Origin: CAVVJA01 sp963809815
Lineage (GTDB): Bacteria; Actinomycetota; Actinomycetes; Mycobacteriales; Jatrophihabitantaceae
Direction of reading: 5' to 3'
DNA: 64,000 nt
NCBI GenBank assembly: GCA_963809815.1
Contig: CAWELM010000015.1
Span: forward strand, 62,001 to 126,000
The number at the start of each line of letters is the position of its first letter. The first letter of the stretch is position 1. This document shows, one piece after another, positions 32,823-41,587 of the stretch. Position numbers and translations under genes: made by a program. The notes under the pieces were generated by a model. It was not told the DNA's origin. It saw only the letters and a list, made by a program, of their open reading frames with translations, and ran no database searches.

Positions 32823-33326
32823 TCAGGTCGACTCCGCCGCCTGCTGCTCCTGGAGTCGTTTCCGAGAGGCCTCGATCTCCTCCTCCGCGGCGGTCCGGCC
32901 CACCCACATCGCGCCCTCGACGCTCTTTCCCGGTTCGAGTTCCTTGTAGACCTCGAAGAAGTGCTGGATTTCCATCCGGTCGAACTCGGGGACGTGATAG
33001 ATGTCGCGCAGGTGATCCATCCGCGGGTCATGCGCCGGGACGCAGAGCAGCTTGTCGTCGCCGCCCTTCTCGTCGGTCATGCGAAACATGCCGAGCGCCC
33101 GGCAGCGCACCAGAACGCCGGGGAACAGCGGATCGCCGGGCAGCATGACCAGTGCGTCGAGCGGATCGCCGTCCTCGCCCAGAGTGTCCTCGACATAGCC
33201 GTAGTCGGCCGGGTATTGCGTCGAGGTGAACAGCGTGCGATCGAGGCGGATCCGACCGCTCTCATGATCGACCTCGTACTTATTGCGGCTACCTCGGGGA
33301 ATCTCAATGAGGACGTCGAATTCCAC
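32823..33326 (-). CDS. ppa: Inorganic pyrophosphatase (family I)
   Basis: A 167-residue cytoplasmic enzyme that hydrolyses PPi to phosphate. Typical motifs are IEIPRGSRNKYEVDHESGRIRLDR (Lys/Arg/Glu active-site residues), ADYGYVEDTLGEDGDPLDALVM (DxDPxD metal sites), and MTDEKGGDDKLLCVPAHDPR. GTG 33326 (V-E-F-D-V-L-I-E) was chosen because the Shine-Dalgarno AAAGGGG lies just upstream and homologues begin there. A further ATG at 33368 adds 14 residues of charged sequence. It is divergent from dacB, as in mycobacteria. Confidence 0.95.
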   Translation of the reverse strand: MEFDVLIEIPRGSRNKYEVDHESGRIRLDRTLFTSTQYPADYGYVEDTLGEDGDPLDALVMLPGDPLFPGVLVRCRALGMFRMTDEKGGDDKLLCVPAHDPRMDHLRDIYHVPEFDRMEIQHFFEVYKELEPGKSVEGAMWVGRTAAEEEIEASRKRLQEQQAAEST

Positions 33327-33437
33327 GGCAGGCCCCTTTCGCGCGCGCTCGCGATCATGCTCCCGCATAAGTGTCCTTTGCCCAACCGGTCAGTTGCGAT
33401 CCGGTGCCGTTATTTGCGCCAGCTAGGGTGGCTCGCC

Positions 33438-34820
33438 ATGAGGCGCCGCGGGGGCCGCACCGTGCTCATCGTGGTGCTGGTCACCGTCCTAGCCGTCGCG
33501 GCCGCCGTCGGCGGATATCGACTCGCAAGCCGGATTCGGCAGTCCAACGCGTCCCCCGCCGGCTCGGCATCGACCGTCCCCTTTCCGTCCGCAGCGCGCG
33601 GGGCCTTGGCGACACCATCGCCGATCGCGACCGCGTCGGTCGCGCCCGCGCCGACGGCCGCAGGGGTGTCGGCCGCATTGACGCCTCGGCTGGACGACGT
33701 GCGGTTGGGCGGCCGAGTGCTCGCCCAGGTTCGGGACGCCCAATCGGGGGCTGTGCTCCTGGACCGCAACGCGGCAACCCCGGCGGCTCCGGCGTCGACC
33801 GCGAAGCTAGCCACGGCTGCGGCCGTGCTCAGCGTTCGCTCGGCCACGGATCGGATCACCACCCGCGTGGTGGCCGGGACGACGCCCGGGGCGGTTGTGC
33901 TCGTGGGCGCCGGCGATCCGACGCTTACGGCGGCCGCCCCCGGGGCGGCGCCGGCGTATCCGGAGGCGGCCCGGATCTCCGATTTGGCCCGGGCCGTGCG
34001 GGCTACCGGCGTCACCCCGAGTGTCGTGGTCGTCGATAGTTCCCTGTTCACCGGTGCGCCAACCGGGCCAGGATGGGGTCCGGGCGATGCACCGAGCGCC
34101 TATGCCGCGCCGATCACGGCCGCGATGGTGGACGGCGGGCGAGACACTCCCGACGCCGTCATTCGAAGCGCGGATCCGGCCGGAGCCGCCGGTCGGGCAC
34201 TTGCGGCTGATCTCGCGCTGTCCGCGTCGGCAGTGACATTCGGCGATGCGCCGGCCGGGGCCCGCGTTCTTGCGCAGGTGCAGTCTGCACCGATCGGCAC
34301 GTTGGTCGAGCAGATGCTCAACGAGTCGGACAACGTCATTGCCGAGTGCCTCGCCCGACAGGTGGCGCGGGCGACCGGGCAGCCGGCGTCCTTCTCCGGC
34401 GCCGCCGCCGCGACGGCGGACGTGCTGCGCAAGGCCGGTCTCGACATCGGTACGGGGCTGCTCGACGGGAGCGGGCTCTCGCCGAACGATCGGATCAGTC
34501 CGGCCGCTCTGGCCGCGCTCGTGCAATCGGCAGCAACGGGACCACCGCGGTTGCGCGACGTGTTGGACGGGCTGTCCGTCGCTGGCTGGGACGGGACGCT
34601 CGCCACACGATTCGTCGGCGTAGCCGGCGTCGGGGTGGTTCGCGGCAAGTCAGGAACGCTGACCGGGGTCTCGGCGTTGGCCGGCTTGCTCCGCGATCAC
34701 GACGGACGGCTGCTGCTGTTCTCGATCGTCGCTGACGAGGTTCCTGCTGCCGGCACGAGCGAAGCGCAGCAGGCCCTGGACGCCAGCGTCAGTGCGTTGG
34801 TCGAATGCGGCTGCCGCTGA
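33438..34820 (+). CDS. dacB: D-alanyl-D-alanine carboxypeptidase/endopeptidase (PBP4, DacB)
   Basis: A 460-residue class C low-molecular-mass PBP. The N-terminal membrane helix (VLIVVLVTVLAVAAAVGGYRL) is followed by an Ala/Ser/Pro-rich linker to about 85. The active-site SxxK is S120-TAK in ASTAKL, SDN lies in MLNESDNVIAECLARQ, and KSG is in VRGKSGTLTGVSALAGLL. The 100-residue insert between SxxK and SxN is typical of PBP4. It cuts peptide cross-links or terminal D-Ala in peptidoglycan. I chose ATG 33438. In-frame codons upstream lie in ppa antisense. Confidence 0.93.
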   Translation: MRRRGGRTVLIVVLVTVLAVAAAVGGYRLASRIRQSNASPAGSASTVPFPSAARGALATPSPIATASVAPAPTAAGVSAALTPRLDDVRLGGRVLAQVRDAQSGAVLLDRNAATPAAPASTAKLATAAAVLSVRSATDRITTRVVAGTTPGAVVLVGAGDPTLTAAAPGAAPAYPEAARISDLARAVRATGVTPSVVVVDSSLFTGAPTGPGWGPGDAPSAYAAPITAAMVDGGRDTPDAVIRSADPAGAAGRALAADLALSASAVTFGDAPAGARVLAQVQSAPIGTLVEQMLNESDNVIAECLARQVARATGQPASFSGAAAATADVLRKAGLDIGTGLLDGSGLSPNDRISPAALAALVQSAATGPPRLRDVLDGLSVAGWDGTLATRFVGVAGVGVVRGKSGTLTGVSALAGLLRDHDGRLLLFSIVADEVPAAGTSEAQQALDASVSALVECGCR

Positions 34821-34922
34821 CCAACCGATCCCGACCGGAGCGGCGTGGGTGCTTGATCATCGGTCGGTCATGCCCTAGACAGGAGACCGTCTGGTCGGCG
34901 CGATCACGCGGAAGGGTGTGGC

Positions 34923-35669
34923 ATGGACGATCCCCTGCCGAAGCGTCTTGGCGCGGAGTTCCTCGGCACGTTCGTGCTGGTATTCGGCGGCTGCGGGACC
35001 GCAGTGATCACGGCGAACTTCGGGCCGAGGGGCGTCGGAATTCTTGGCGTGGCGCTTGCCTTCGGTCTGACTGTGCTCATCATGGCCTACGCCGTCGGCA
35101 ATGTCTCAGGCGGGCACTTCAACCCAGCCGTGACGATCGGGCTGATGATCGCCCGTCGCTTTCCTGGACGCGACGTGGCGGCCTACGTCATCACCCAGGT
35201 GGTCGCCGCCATCGCCGCCGCCGTTGCGCTCTGGATCATTGCTCACGGTCAGAAGGGCTTCTCCTCGAAGCAATCCGGATTCGCGGCAAATGGCTACGGT
35301 GATCATTCACCCGGCCACTACAGTCTGTGGGCCGTGCTGATCGCCGAGATCCTGTTGACCTGCATCTTCGTCTACGTGATCCTCGGCGCTACCGACCGGC
35401 GCGCTACCGCCGGGTTCGGCGGGCTCGCTATCGGCCTGACGCTGACGTTGATTCACCTGGCCAGCATTCCGATAGACAACACGTCGGTGAACCCGGCCCG
35501 GTCGATCGGTCCGGCGCTGTTCGCCGGAGGCTGGGCCATCGCCCAGGTGTGGGTGTTCCTGGTCGGGCCGGTCGCGGGTGCGGCCATCGCCGGTGCGACC
35601 TATTACCTGATCGTTGGTGGTCCGGGCCGCGAGCCACTAGAGAATGCGCCGATAGGCGAATCGGCGTAA
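34923..35669 (+). CDS. aqpZ: Aquaporin Z-like MIP channel
   Basis: A 248-residue six-helix channel with both NPA boxes: GGHFNPAVT at about 61-69 and SVNPARSIGPAL at about 190-201. The selectivity region (an Arg after the second NPA, and His/Phe residues) fits the water-selective AqpZ group (NVSGGHFNPAVTIGLMIARRFPGRD). The longer loop after helix 3 (GQKGFSSKQSGFAANGYGDHSPGHYS) is a usual family variable. An isolated gene in its own transcript, likely with its promoter in the 100 bp before it. Confidence 0.93.
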   Translation: MDDPLPKRLGAEFLGTFVLVFGGCGTAVITANFGPRGVGILGVALAFGLTVLIMAYAVGNVSGGHFNPAVTIGLMIARRFPGRDVAAYVITQVVAAIAAAVALWIIAHGQKGFSSKQSGFAANGYGDHSPGHYSLWAVLIAEILLTCIFVYVILGATDRRATAGFGGLAIGLTLTLIHLASIPIDNTSVNPARSIGPALFAGGWAIAQVWVFLVGPVAGAAIAGATYYLIVGGPGREPLENAPIGESA

Positions 35670-35701
35670 GGGTTGGCGCAGCGCTCGGTACCGTGGCCGT
35701 C

Positions 35702-36748
35702 ATGGCCTCCCTGATCGACTGGGATCTCGCGGCGCGCACCGCGCGGCGGCTGTCCCCATCGTCGCCCTCGGTGTCCCGCGACGAGGCGGACGAGACCGTC
35801 GGCGAGCTGTACCGCGCCGCGGACACCGCCGCCGGTCATGTCGCCGACCTGACCCACCTGGTCGAACCGCCCATCACGGCGCTCACTCGGGTTGTCGATC
35901 GGGACGCCTGGATCGATGTCAATGCCGCGGCGATGCGCAACGTCATGACTCCGCTCGTCGACCGGCTGATGTCGTCCAACTCCGTTGGCAAGATGGCCGA
36001 ATCGGTCGGCAGCCGGGTGACCGGGGTACAGGCCGGCGCGCTACTCGGGTTCCTGTCCGGCAAGGTGCTGGGCCAGTTCGAGTTCTTCGATCAGCCTGGG
36101 GGGCAGCTCCTGTTGGTCGCGCCGAACATCGTTGGAGTAGAGCGCCAGCTGCACGTCGATCCGTCCGACTTCCGGCTGTGGGTCTGTCTACATGAGGTGA
36201 CCCACCGCGTGCAGTTCAGCGCCGTCCCGTGGCTGCGCCAGCACATGCAAGACGAGGTGGATGCCCTCACCGCCACGGTGGAGATCGATCCCAACGCACT
36301 TCGCGAGCGACTGCGCGCCGGGCTCGGCGAACTGACGGACGTCGTCCGGGGGCAGGGTGATGGCTCCGGGTTGTTATCGGTGATCGCCACGCCCGAGCAA
36401 CGGACGATCCTGGATCGAGTGTCCGCGTTCATGTCCGTCGTCGAGGGTCACGCTGAGTTCGTGATGAATGCGGTGTCCTCGGACGTGATTCCGAGCCAGC
36501 CCACGATCGAGGAGCGTTTCGGGGTACGCCGGCGCAGGGGCGGCAACCCGCTCGACCGGCTATTGCGCCGACTGCTCGGGCTGGAGGCGAAGACCCGGCA
36601 ATACATCGACGGTGCCGCATTCGTCCGAGCAGTTGTGAACAAGGCCGGCGTCGACGGCTTCAATCTGATCTGGACGTCACGCGAGACCCTGCCCACGAAA
36701 GCCGAGATCGCGTCGCCCGCCGACTGGATCGCCCGCGTCCATTCCTGA
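35702..36748 (+). CDS. Zinc-dependent metalloprotease (DUF2342 family)
   Basis: A 348-residue protein with the family motif CLHEVTHRVQF at about 161-171, where HEVTH is a zincin HExxH site. QGQ... HAEFVMNAVSSD near 240-252 provides the third metal ligand region (EGHAEF). Domains of helices flank the site. It corresponds to the gene between dacB and tilS in mycobacteria (Rv3626c). Substrate unknown. The start ATG 35702 lies 31 bp after the aquaporin. A single transcript with tilS is plausible, but the two are separated by a small open frame. Confidence 0.9.
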   Translation: MASLIDWDLAARTARRLSPSSPSVSRDEADETVGELYRAADTAAGHVADLTHLVEPPITALTRVVDRDAWIDVNAAAMRNVMTPLVDRLMSSNSVGKMAESVGSRVTGVQAGALLGFLSGKVLGQFEFFDQPGGQLLLVAPNIVGVERQLHVDPSDFRLWVCLHEVTHRVQFSAVPWLRQHMQDEVDALTATVEIDPNALRERLRAGLGELTDVVRGQGDGSGLLSVIATPEQRTILDRVSAFMSVVEGHAEFVMNAVSSDVIPSQPTIEERFGVRRRRGGNPLDRLLRRLLGLEAKTRQYIDGAAFVRAVVNKAGVDGFNLIWTSRETLPTKAEIASPADWIARVHS

Positions 36749-36785
36749 CAATGCGCCCATTAGCTTCGTGACGATGCGCCCATTC
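36746..36785 (+). repeat. Near-perfect 16-bp direct repeat between the metalloprotease gene and tilS
   Basis: TGACaATGCGCCCATT (36746-36761) and TGACgATGCGCCCATT (36770-36785) differ at one base and are 24 bp apart. The first carries the stop codon of the metalloprotease gene and an aborted reading frame (M-R-P-L-A-S-stop). The second begins the 38-residue frame described next. Confidence 0.7.
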
Positions 36786-36890
36786 ACTGTCGTGATCTTG
36801 GACTTGCTGCCGCGGAGCGACAACATCCCCAAGATCATTGAGCAGGCAGGCTGCATTCCGATGCCGGATTGCACGGCCCGGCCCGGCTGA
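36774..36890 (+). CDS. 38-residue small open frame coupled to tilS
   Basis: ATG 36774 opens a 38-residue frame (MRPFTVVILDLLPRSDNIPK...) with third-codon-position GC as high as the neighbours. Its TGA (36888-36890) shares a base with the tilS ATG (TGATG), an arrangement usual for coupled genes. It has no recognisable domain. A hydrophobic start and Pro/Cys-containing end are visible. Whether it makes a stable protein or just sets ribosome traffic into tilS cannot be decided from the sequence. Confidence 0.4.
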   Translation: MRPFTVVILDLLPRSDNIPKIIEQAGCIPMPDCTARPG

Positions 36891-37852
36891 TGGGACCGCA
36901 TCCGGCCGTGGCCGAAGTCCGCCGAGCTGTGCGAACCGCCCTGGCCGGCGTCGAGATGCGCGTGCTCGTGGCGTGCTCCGGTGGCGCGGACTCGCTGGCT
37001 CTCGCCGCGGCGACGATCTTCGAGGCTAGGCGCGCGAACCTGTCGGCCGGCCTCGTCACCGTCGACCACGCGCTGTCGCCGGGTTCCCTCGAGCAGGCGC
37101 GGGCGGTCGCGTCGATCGGCTTCGAGCTCGGCTACGACCCAGCGGAAGTCGTTCGCGTCGTCGTGGGAACGGCTGGTGGTCCAGAGGCGGCAGCGCGCGC
37201 GGCGCGCTACGCGGCTCTCGACGCGGCCGGCGAGGCCTTCGGTGCGGCCGTGCTGCTCGGGCACACCCTCGACGACCAGGCCGAGACGGTTCTGCTCGGT
37301 TTAGGCCGGGGCTCCGGCCCGCGCAGCGTGGCCGGGATGCGACCGGTCGACGGGCGCTACCGCCGACCCTTCCTCGGGGTCCGCCGGTCGACGACGGCGG
37401 CGGCGTGCGCGGCTCTCGGCCTCATACCGTGGCAGGATCCGGCCAACCGCGACGCGCGCTTCCAGCGCGTGCGGTTGCGAACCGACGTGCTGCCGCTCCT
37501 CGAGCAGGTCTTGCAGGGCGGGGTGGCGGAGGCCCTGGCCCGTACCGCAGCCCTCACGCAGTCCGATCTCGACGCGCTCGACGCGATCGCCGAGTCCTAC
37601 CTGCCCGCCGAGGGCGGCGAGCTTGACGCGACGAGCTTGGCCGTGCACTCCCAGGCGATCCGCTCCCGAGTGTTGCGGCGCTGGACGACGCGCGCCGGCG
37701 TGCCCGCGCTCACAGCGACCCATCTGGCCGAGCTGGATGCGCTGGTCGCACGCTGGCACGGGCAAGCTCGTGTCGATCTGCCCGGCGGGTTCGGTGTGAC
37801 TCGCGTATCTGGCAGGCTGTGCCTGATCTCGCCGCACTCCCATAAGGGGTAA
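36890..37852 (+). CDS. tilS: tRNA(Ile)-lysidine synthetase TilS
   Basis: A 320-residue PP-loop ATPase that makes lysidine at C34 of tRNA-Ile2. The PP-loop SGGADS is at 30-35 in VLVACSGGADSLALAAAT. GLVTVDHALSPGSL and HTLDDQAETVLLGLGRGSGPRS are further ATP and substrate motifs, then RRPFLGVRRSTT and the C-terminal helical domain. I chose ATG 36890 (MGPHPAVAEVR). An upstream ATG at 36869 is also possible. Length is standard for actinobacterial TilS. It is followed by hpt after two bases. Confidence 0.94.
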   Translation: MGPHPAVAEVRRAVRTALAGVEMRVLVACSGGADSLALAAATIFEARRANLSAGLVTVDHALSPGSLEQARAVASIGFELGYDPAEVVRVVVGTAGGPEAAARAARYAALDAAGEAFGAAVLLGHTLDDQAETVLLGLGRGSGPRSVAGMRPVDGRYRRPFLGVRRSTTAAACAALGLIPWQDPANRDARFQRVRLRTDVLPLLEQVLQGGVAEALARTAALTQSDLDALDAIAESYLPAEGGELDATSLAVHSQAIRSRVLRRWTTRAGVPALTATHLAELDALVARWHGQARVDLPGGFGVTRVSGRLCLISPHSHKG

Positions 37853-37854
37853 CT

Positions 37855-38430
37855 GTGTCGTCCGTGCTCGACGCCGATATCGACGCGGTCATCGTGACCG
37901 CCGACCAGATATCGGTCAAGATCAGTGAGCTCGCCAAACAGATCGACCAGGACTATGCCGACCGCGAGCCGCTGCTGGTCGGGGTGCTCAAGGGTGCGGT
38001 GATGTTCATGTCCGACCTCGCCCGGACGATGTCCCGGCCGTCGACGATGGAGTTCATGGCGGTGAGCTCGTATGGATCGTCGACGACCTCGTCCGGAGTG
38101 GTGCGGATCCTCAAGGATCTGGACCGCGATATCGCCGGGCAACACGTGCTCATCGTCGAGGACATCATCGACTCAGGCCTCACCTTGTCGTGGCTGCTGA
38201 AGAACCTGCACAGCCGCAATCCGGCTTCGGTGCGCGTCGTGGCGTTGCTACGCAAACCCGACGCGATCAAGGTGGAGGTAACGGTGGAATATGTCGGCTT
38301 CGACATCCCGAACGAGTTCGTCGTCGGCTATGGGCTCGACTACGCCGAGCGTTACCGAGATCTGCCGTACATCGGCCGATTGCGGCCGTCCGTGTACGAA
38401 ATCCAGGCCAGCCGGGTGACTCCAGCCTGA
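37855..38430 (+). CDS. hpt: Hypoxanthine phosphoribosyltransferase
   Basis: A 191-residue purine salvage enzyme, type I phosphoribosyltransferase. The PRPP loop is VLIVEDIIDSGLTLSWLLKNL. LLVGVLKGAVMFMSDLARTM is the N-terminal motif, and VEYVGFDIPNEFVVGYGLDYAERYRDLPYIG is the C-terminal hood. The start is GTG 37855. The tilS-hpt-ftsH order is conserved across many Gram-positive bacteria. Confidence 0.95.
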   Translation: MSSVLDADIDAVIVTADQISVKISELAKQIDQDYADREPLLVGVLKGAVMFMSDLARTMSRPSTMEFMAVSSYGSSTTSSGVVRILKDLDRDIAGQHVLIVEDIIDSGLTLSWLLKNLHSRNPASVRVVALLRKPDAIKVEVTVEYVGFDIPNEFVVGYGLDYAERYRDLPYIGRLRPSVYEIQASRVTPA

Positions 38431-38680
38431 CCGCACGCACCGACGGGCTGAGAGTAGGCTGAGGCTAGGTTCGCTGGCGGCGATGCGTTCCCGACGACCG
38501 GAACGACCGATCTCGGCGGTGCGTTGTATCCGGTAGCGGGTCGTTCACGATTCTCGGATCGTGGGTGACGCCGTGTACCGTTCCAGGTGAGCATCGCTTC
38601 CGATCTCACGCTGGCTTCCAGGGTGTCCCAGTGGTCGAAGCAGGAGGAATGCGAGTCCGCCGCGGCGACTCGCAACGATA

Positions 38681-40987
38681 ATGGATCGTAAGCGCATCGT
38701 CAGATCGTGGTGGCTGTGGGCTGTCGTAGCCATCGTGTTGTTCTTCGCGCTTCAGTCGGTGTTGAGCTCGGGCGACGAGTACCACGCGGTGAACACCTCA
38801 CAGGCCATCTCTCAGATCAACTCCGGCAACGTCGACAAGGCGGTCATCCACGACAAGGAGCAGTCCCTCAACCTCGACCTGAAGTCCCCCGTCGACGGCC
38901 ACAGCAAGATTTCGACGTCCTACCCGGCCGACGCCACGCAGAGTATTTTCAACGACCTGCAGGCCAAGGTGCCGACGAACGGATTCACCACCCAGGTCAG
39001 CAAGAGCAACGGATGGCTGAGCCTGCTGTTCAGCCTGCTGCCGTTCCTCCTGATCTTCGGCGTCCTGTGGTTCGTCATGACTCAGGTGCAAGGCGGCGGC
39101 AACCGGGTGATGAGCTTCGGCCGCAGCAAGGCCAAGCTGGTCAGCAAGGACACCCCGAAAACGACTTTCGCCGACGTCGCCGGTGCTGACGAGGCGATCG
39201 AGGAGCTGGAGGAAATCAAGGATTTCCTGCAGAACCCGGCTCGTTACCAGGCGCTGGGTGCCAAGATCCCCAAGGGCGTTCTCCTCTACGGACCGCCTGG
39301 GACCGGCAAGACGCTGCTCGCGCGGGCCGTCGCCGGCGAGGCCGGCGTGCCGTTCTACTCGATCTCCGGGTCCGACTTCGTGGAGATGTTCGTCGGGGTT
39401 GGCGCGTCCCGGGTGCGCGACCTGTTCGAGCAGGCCAAGACCAACGCGCCGGCGATCATCTTCGTCGACGAGATCGACGCCGTCGGGCGGCACCGCGGCG
39501 CCGGTCTGGGCGGCGGGCACGACGAGCGCGAACAGACGCTCAACCAGATGCTGGTCGAGATGGACGGCTTCGACGTCAAGGGCGGGGTCATCATGATCGC
39601 CGCCACCAACCGCCCGGACATCCTCGACCCGGCGCTGCTGCGGCCGGGTCGCTTCGACCGGCAGATCGCGGTAGCGCCGCCTGACGTCGAGGGCCGGAAG
39701 GCCGTGCTCGCGGTGCACGCGAAGGGCAAGCCGTTCGCAGTGGATGTCGACCTCGGCGTGATCGCGCGGCGCACGCCTGGCTTCACCGGCGCAGATCTCG
39801 CCAACGTGATCAACGAGGCGGCGTTGCTGACCGCGCGCACCAACGGCCGGCTGATCACCACGGCTGCACTGGAGGAGTCGATCGACCGGGTCATCGCCGG
39901 CCCGGAGCGCAAGACGCGCGCCATGAGTGACAAGGAGAAGCGGGTCACCGCCTACCACGAGTCAGGCCACGCGCTGACGGCGTGGGCGATGCCCAACCTC
40001 GACCCCGTGCACAAGGTAACGATCCTGCCGCGCGGCCGGTCGCTTGGGCACACCCTGGTGCTGCCGCTGGAAGACCGGTACACCCAGACCCGTTCGGAGA
40101 TCCTCGACCAGCTCGTCTACGCGCTGGGCGGTCGGGCGGCCGAGGAGCTGGTTTTCCACGAGCCGACTACCGGCGCCTCCAACGACATCGAGAAGGCCAC
40201 TCAGCTGGCCCGCTCCATGGTCACCGAGTACGGCATGAGCTCCAAGCTGGGCGCGGTCAAGTACGGCACGTCCGACTCGGAGCCGTTCCTCGGCCGGGAC
40301 TATGGCCACACCCGCGACTACTCGGAGGACATTGCCGCCGACATCGACACCGAAGTGCGCGACTTGATCGAAGCGGCGCACGACGAGGCGTGGGAGATTC
40401 TGGTCCAGTACCGGGACGCGCTTGACGAGATGGTGCTGGAACTGGTCGAGAAGGAGACCCTGAGCAAGGAGGACCTCGAGCGCATCCTCGCGCCCGTACG
40501 CAAGCGGCCTCCGCACAACACGTTTAGCGGGTTCGGCAAGCGGACGCCGAGCGACCGTCCGCCGGTCGAGATCCCGTTGAGCGCGCAGTCGAACGGACGC
40601 CACGACGCCAAGAAGGACCAGGCGCCGCCCGTCCCGCAGCCCACACCGAGCTACGGGCAGCCGGGCTATGGCCAGCCTGGACAGACCTACGGTCAACCTA
40701 CGTATGGCCAGCACGCGCAGGACCAGGGCCAGCCGGGCTACGGCCAGCCGGGGTCGGGCTACCGGAACCCAGGCCCGGGCTACGGCGATCGGCCTGCGCC
40801 CGGAAACGGTCAGCCCGGCCAGGGTTACGGCGTTCCCCCCGGCCCGGGCTACGGCCAGTCGCCGTATCCACCGCCTGGAGGCGGTCAGCCCGGAAACCGG
40901 GGCCCGCAGGGGAACCCGTACCCGCCGCCCGGCACTGGCCCCGAGCAGCGTCCCGGCCCGGACGGTGGCACTCAGGGCTCGGCGTGA
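38681..40987 (+). CDS. ftsH: ATP-dependent zinc metalloprotease FtsH with an extended C-terminal tail
   Basis: A 768-residue membrane protease for quality control of membrane and regulatory proteins. Helices are at about 11-28 and 112-133. The AAA domain has Walker A GPPGTGKT at 204-211, Walker B IIFVDEID at 259-266 and SRH ATNRPDILDPALLRPGRFDR. The protease domain has zinc site HESGH at 426-430. After about residue 630 comes a long disordered region rich in Gly, Pro, Gln and Tyr with repeated YGQPG units, absent from Escherichia coli FtsH. The 250-bp upstream region probably carries its promoter. It overlaps folE by 4 bp. Confidence 0.95.
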   Translation: MDRKRIVRSWWLWAVVAIVLFFALQSVLSSGDEYHAVNTSQAISQINSGNVDKAVIHDKEQSLNLDLKSPVDGHSKISTSYPADATQSIFNDLQAKVPTNGFTTQVSKSNGWLSLLFSLLPFLLIFGVLWFVMTQVQGGGNRVMSFGRSKAKLVSKDTPKTTFADVAGADEAIEELEEIKDFLQNPARYQALGAKIPKGVLLYGPPGTGKTLLARAVAGEAGVPFYSISGSDFVEMFVGVGASRVRDLFEQAKTNAPAIIFVDEIDAVGRHRGAGLGGGHDEREQTLNQMLVEMDGFDVKGGVIMIAATNRPDILDPALLRPGRFDRQIAVAPPDVEGRKAVLAVHAKGKPFAVDVDLGVIARRTPGFTGADLANVINEAALLTARTNGRLITTAALEESIDRVIAGPERKTRAMSDKEKRVTAYHESGHALTAWAMPNLDPVHKVTILPRGRSLGHTLVLPLEDRYTQTRSEILDQLVYALGGRAAEELVFHEPTTGASNDIEKATQLARSMVTEYGMSSKLGAVKYGTSDSEPFLGRDYGHTRDYSEDIAADIDTEVRDLIEAAHDEAWEILVQYRDALDEMVLELVEKETLSKEDLERILAPVRKRPPHNTFSGFGKRTPSDRPPVEIPLSAQSNGRHDAKKDQAPPVPQPTPSYGQPGYGQPGQTYGQPTYGQHAQDQGQPGYGQPGSGYRNPGPGYGDRPAPGNGQPGQGYGVPPGPGYGQSPYPPPGGGQPGNRGPQGNPYPPPGTGPEQRPGPDGGTQGSA

Positions 40988-41580
40988 CGCTACGGCGCGA
41001 GAGCCGAACCGAAGGTGTCGATCTCGCCCGCGCGGAGGCGGCCGTGCGCGAATTGTTGTTCGCCATCGGCGAGGACCCCGACCGGGAGGGCCTGAAACGT
41101 ACGCCGGCCCGGGTCGCGCGGGCATACAGCGAGGTTTTTGCTGGCCTGTTCGTCGATCCCGACTCGGTGCTCGAGTCGACCTTCGACGAGGATCACGACG
41201 AACTCGTCCTGGTCAAGGACATCCCGCTGTATTCGATTTGCGAACACCATCTGCTGCCGTGGCACGGGACCGCGGCAATCGGCTATATCCCGGGCCCGGA
41301 CGGTCGTATCACGGGCCTGTCGAAACTCGCTCGATTGGTCGATCTATACGCCCGCCGGCCCCAGGTCCAGGAGCGGCTGACCTCGCAAGTGGCTGACGCG
41401 TTGCGCAAGGGCCTGCAACCGCAAGGCGTCATCGTCGTGATTCAGGCGGAGCATCTCTGTATGGCCATGCGGGGGATACGCAAGCCGGGCTCGCTCACCG
41501 TGACCTCAGCCGTACGAGGCATCTTCCAGAGCGACCCCCGGACCCGTGCGGAGGCGCTGTCGCTGGTGCTAGGGCGGTAG
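40984..41580 (+). CDS. folE: GTP cyclohydrolase I
   Basis: A 198-residue enzyme converting GTP to 7,8-dihydroneopterin triphosphate, the first step of folate synthesis. Zinc and active-site residues are visible: C86, H88 and H89 in ICEHHLLPWHG, and C159 in QAEHLCMAMRGI. DREGLKRTPARVARAY is the N-terminal helical signature, and GLSKLARLVDLYARRPQVQERLT follows. The start is GTG 40984, overlapping ftsH. Confidence 0.96.
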   Translation: MTLRRESRTEGVDLARAEAAVRELLFAIGEDPDREGLKRTPARVARAYSEVFAGLFVDPDSVLESTFDEDHDELVLVKDIPLYSICEHHLLPWHGTAAIGYIPGPDGRITGLSKLARLVDLYARRPQVQERLTSQVADALRKGLQPQGVIVVIQAEHLCMAMRGIRKPGSLTVTSAVRGIFQSDPRTRAEALSLVLGR

Positions 41581-41587
41581 GGACGTA

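Noticed and set aside
38798..39958. 386-residue open frame antisense to ftsH
   Set aside because: Shadow of the FtsH frame. No ribosome binding site and no recognisable domain.
40640..40880. Direct repeats in the ftsH tail as a possible CRISPR or mobile element
   Set aside because: Short in-frame repeats encoding YGQPG-type units with no spacers.
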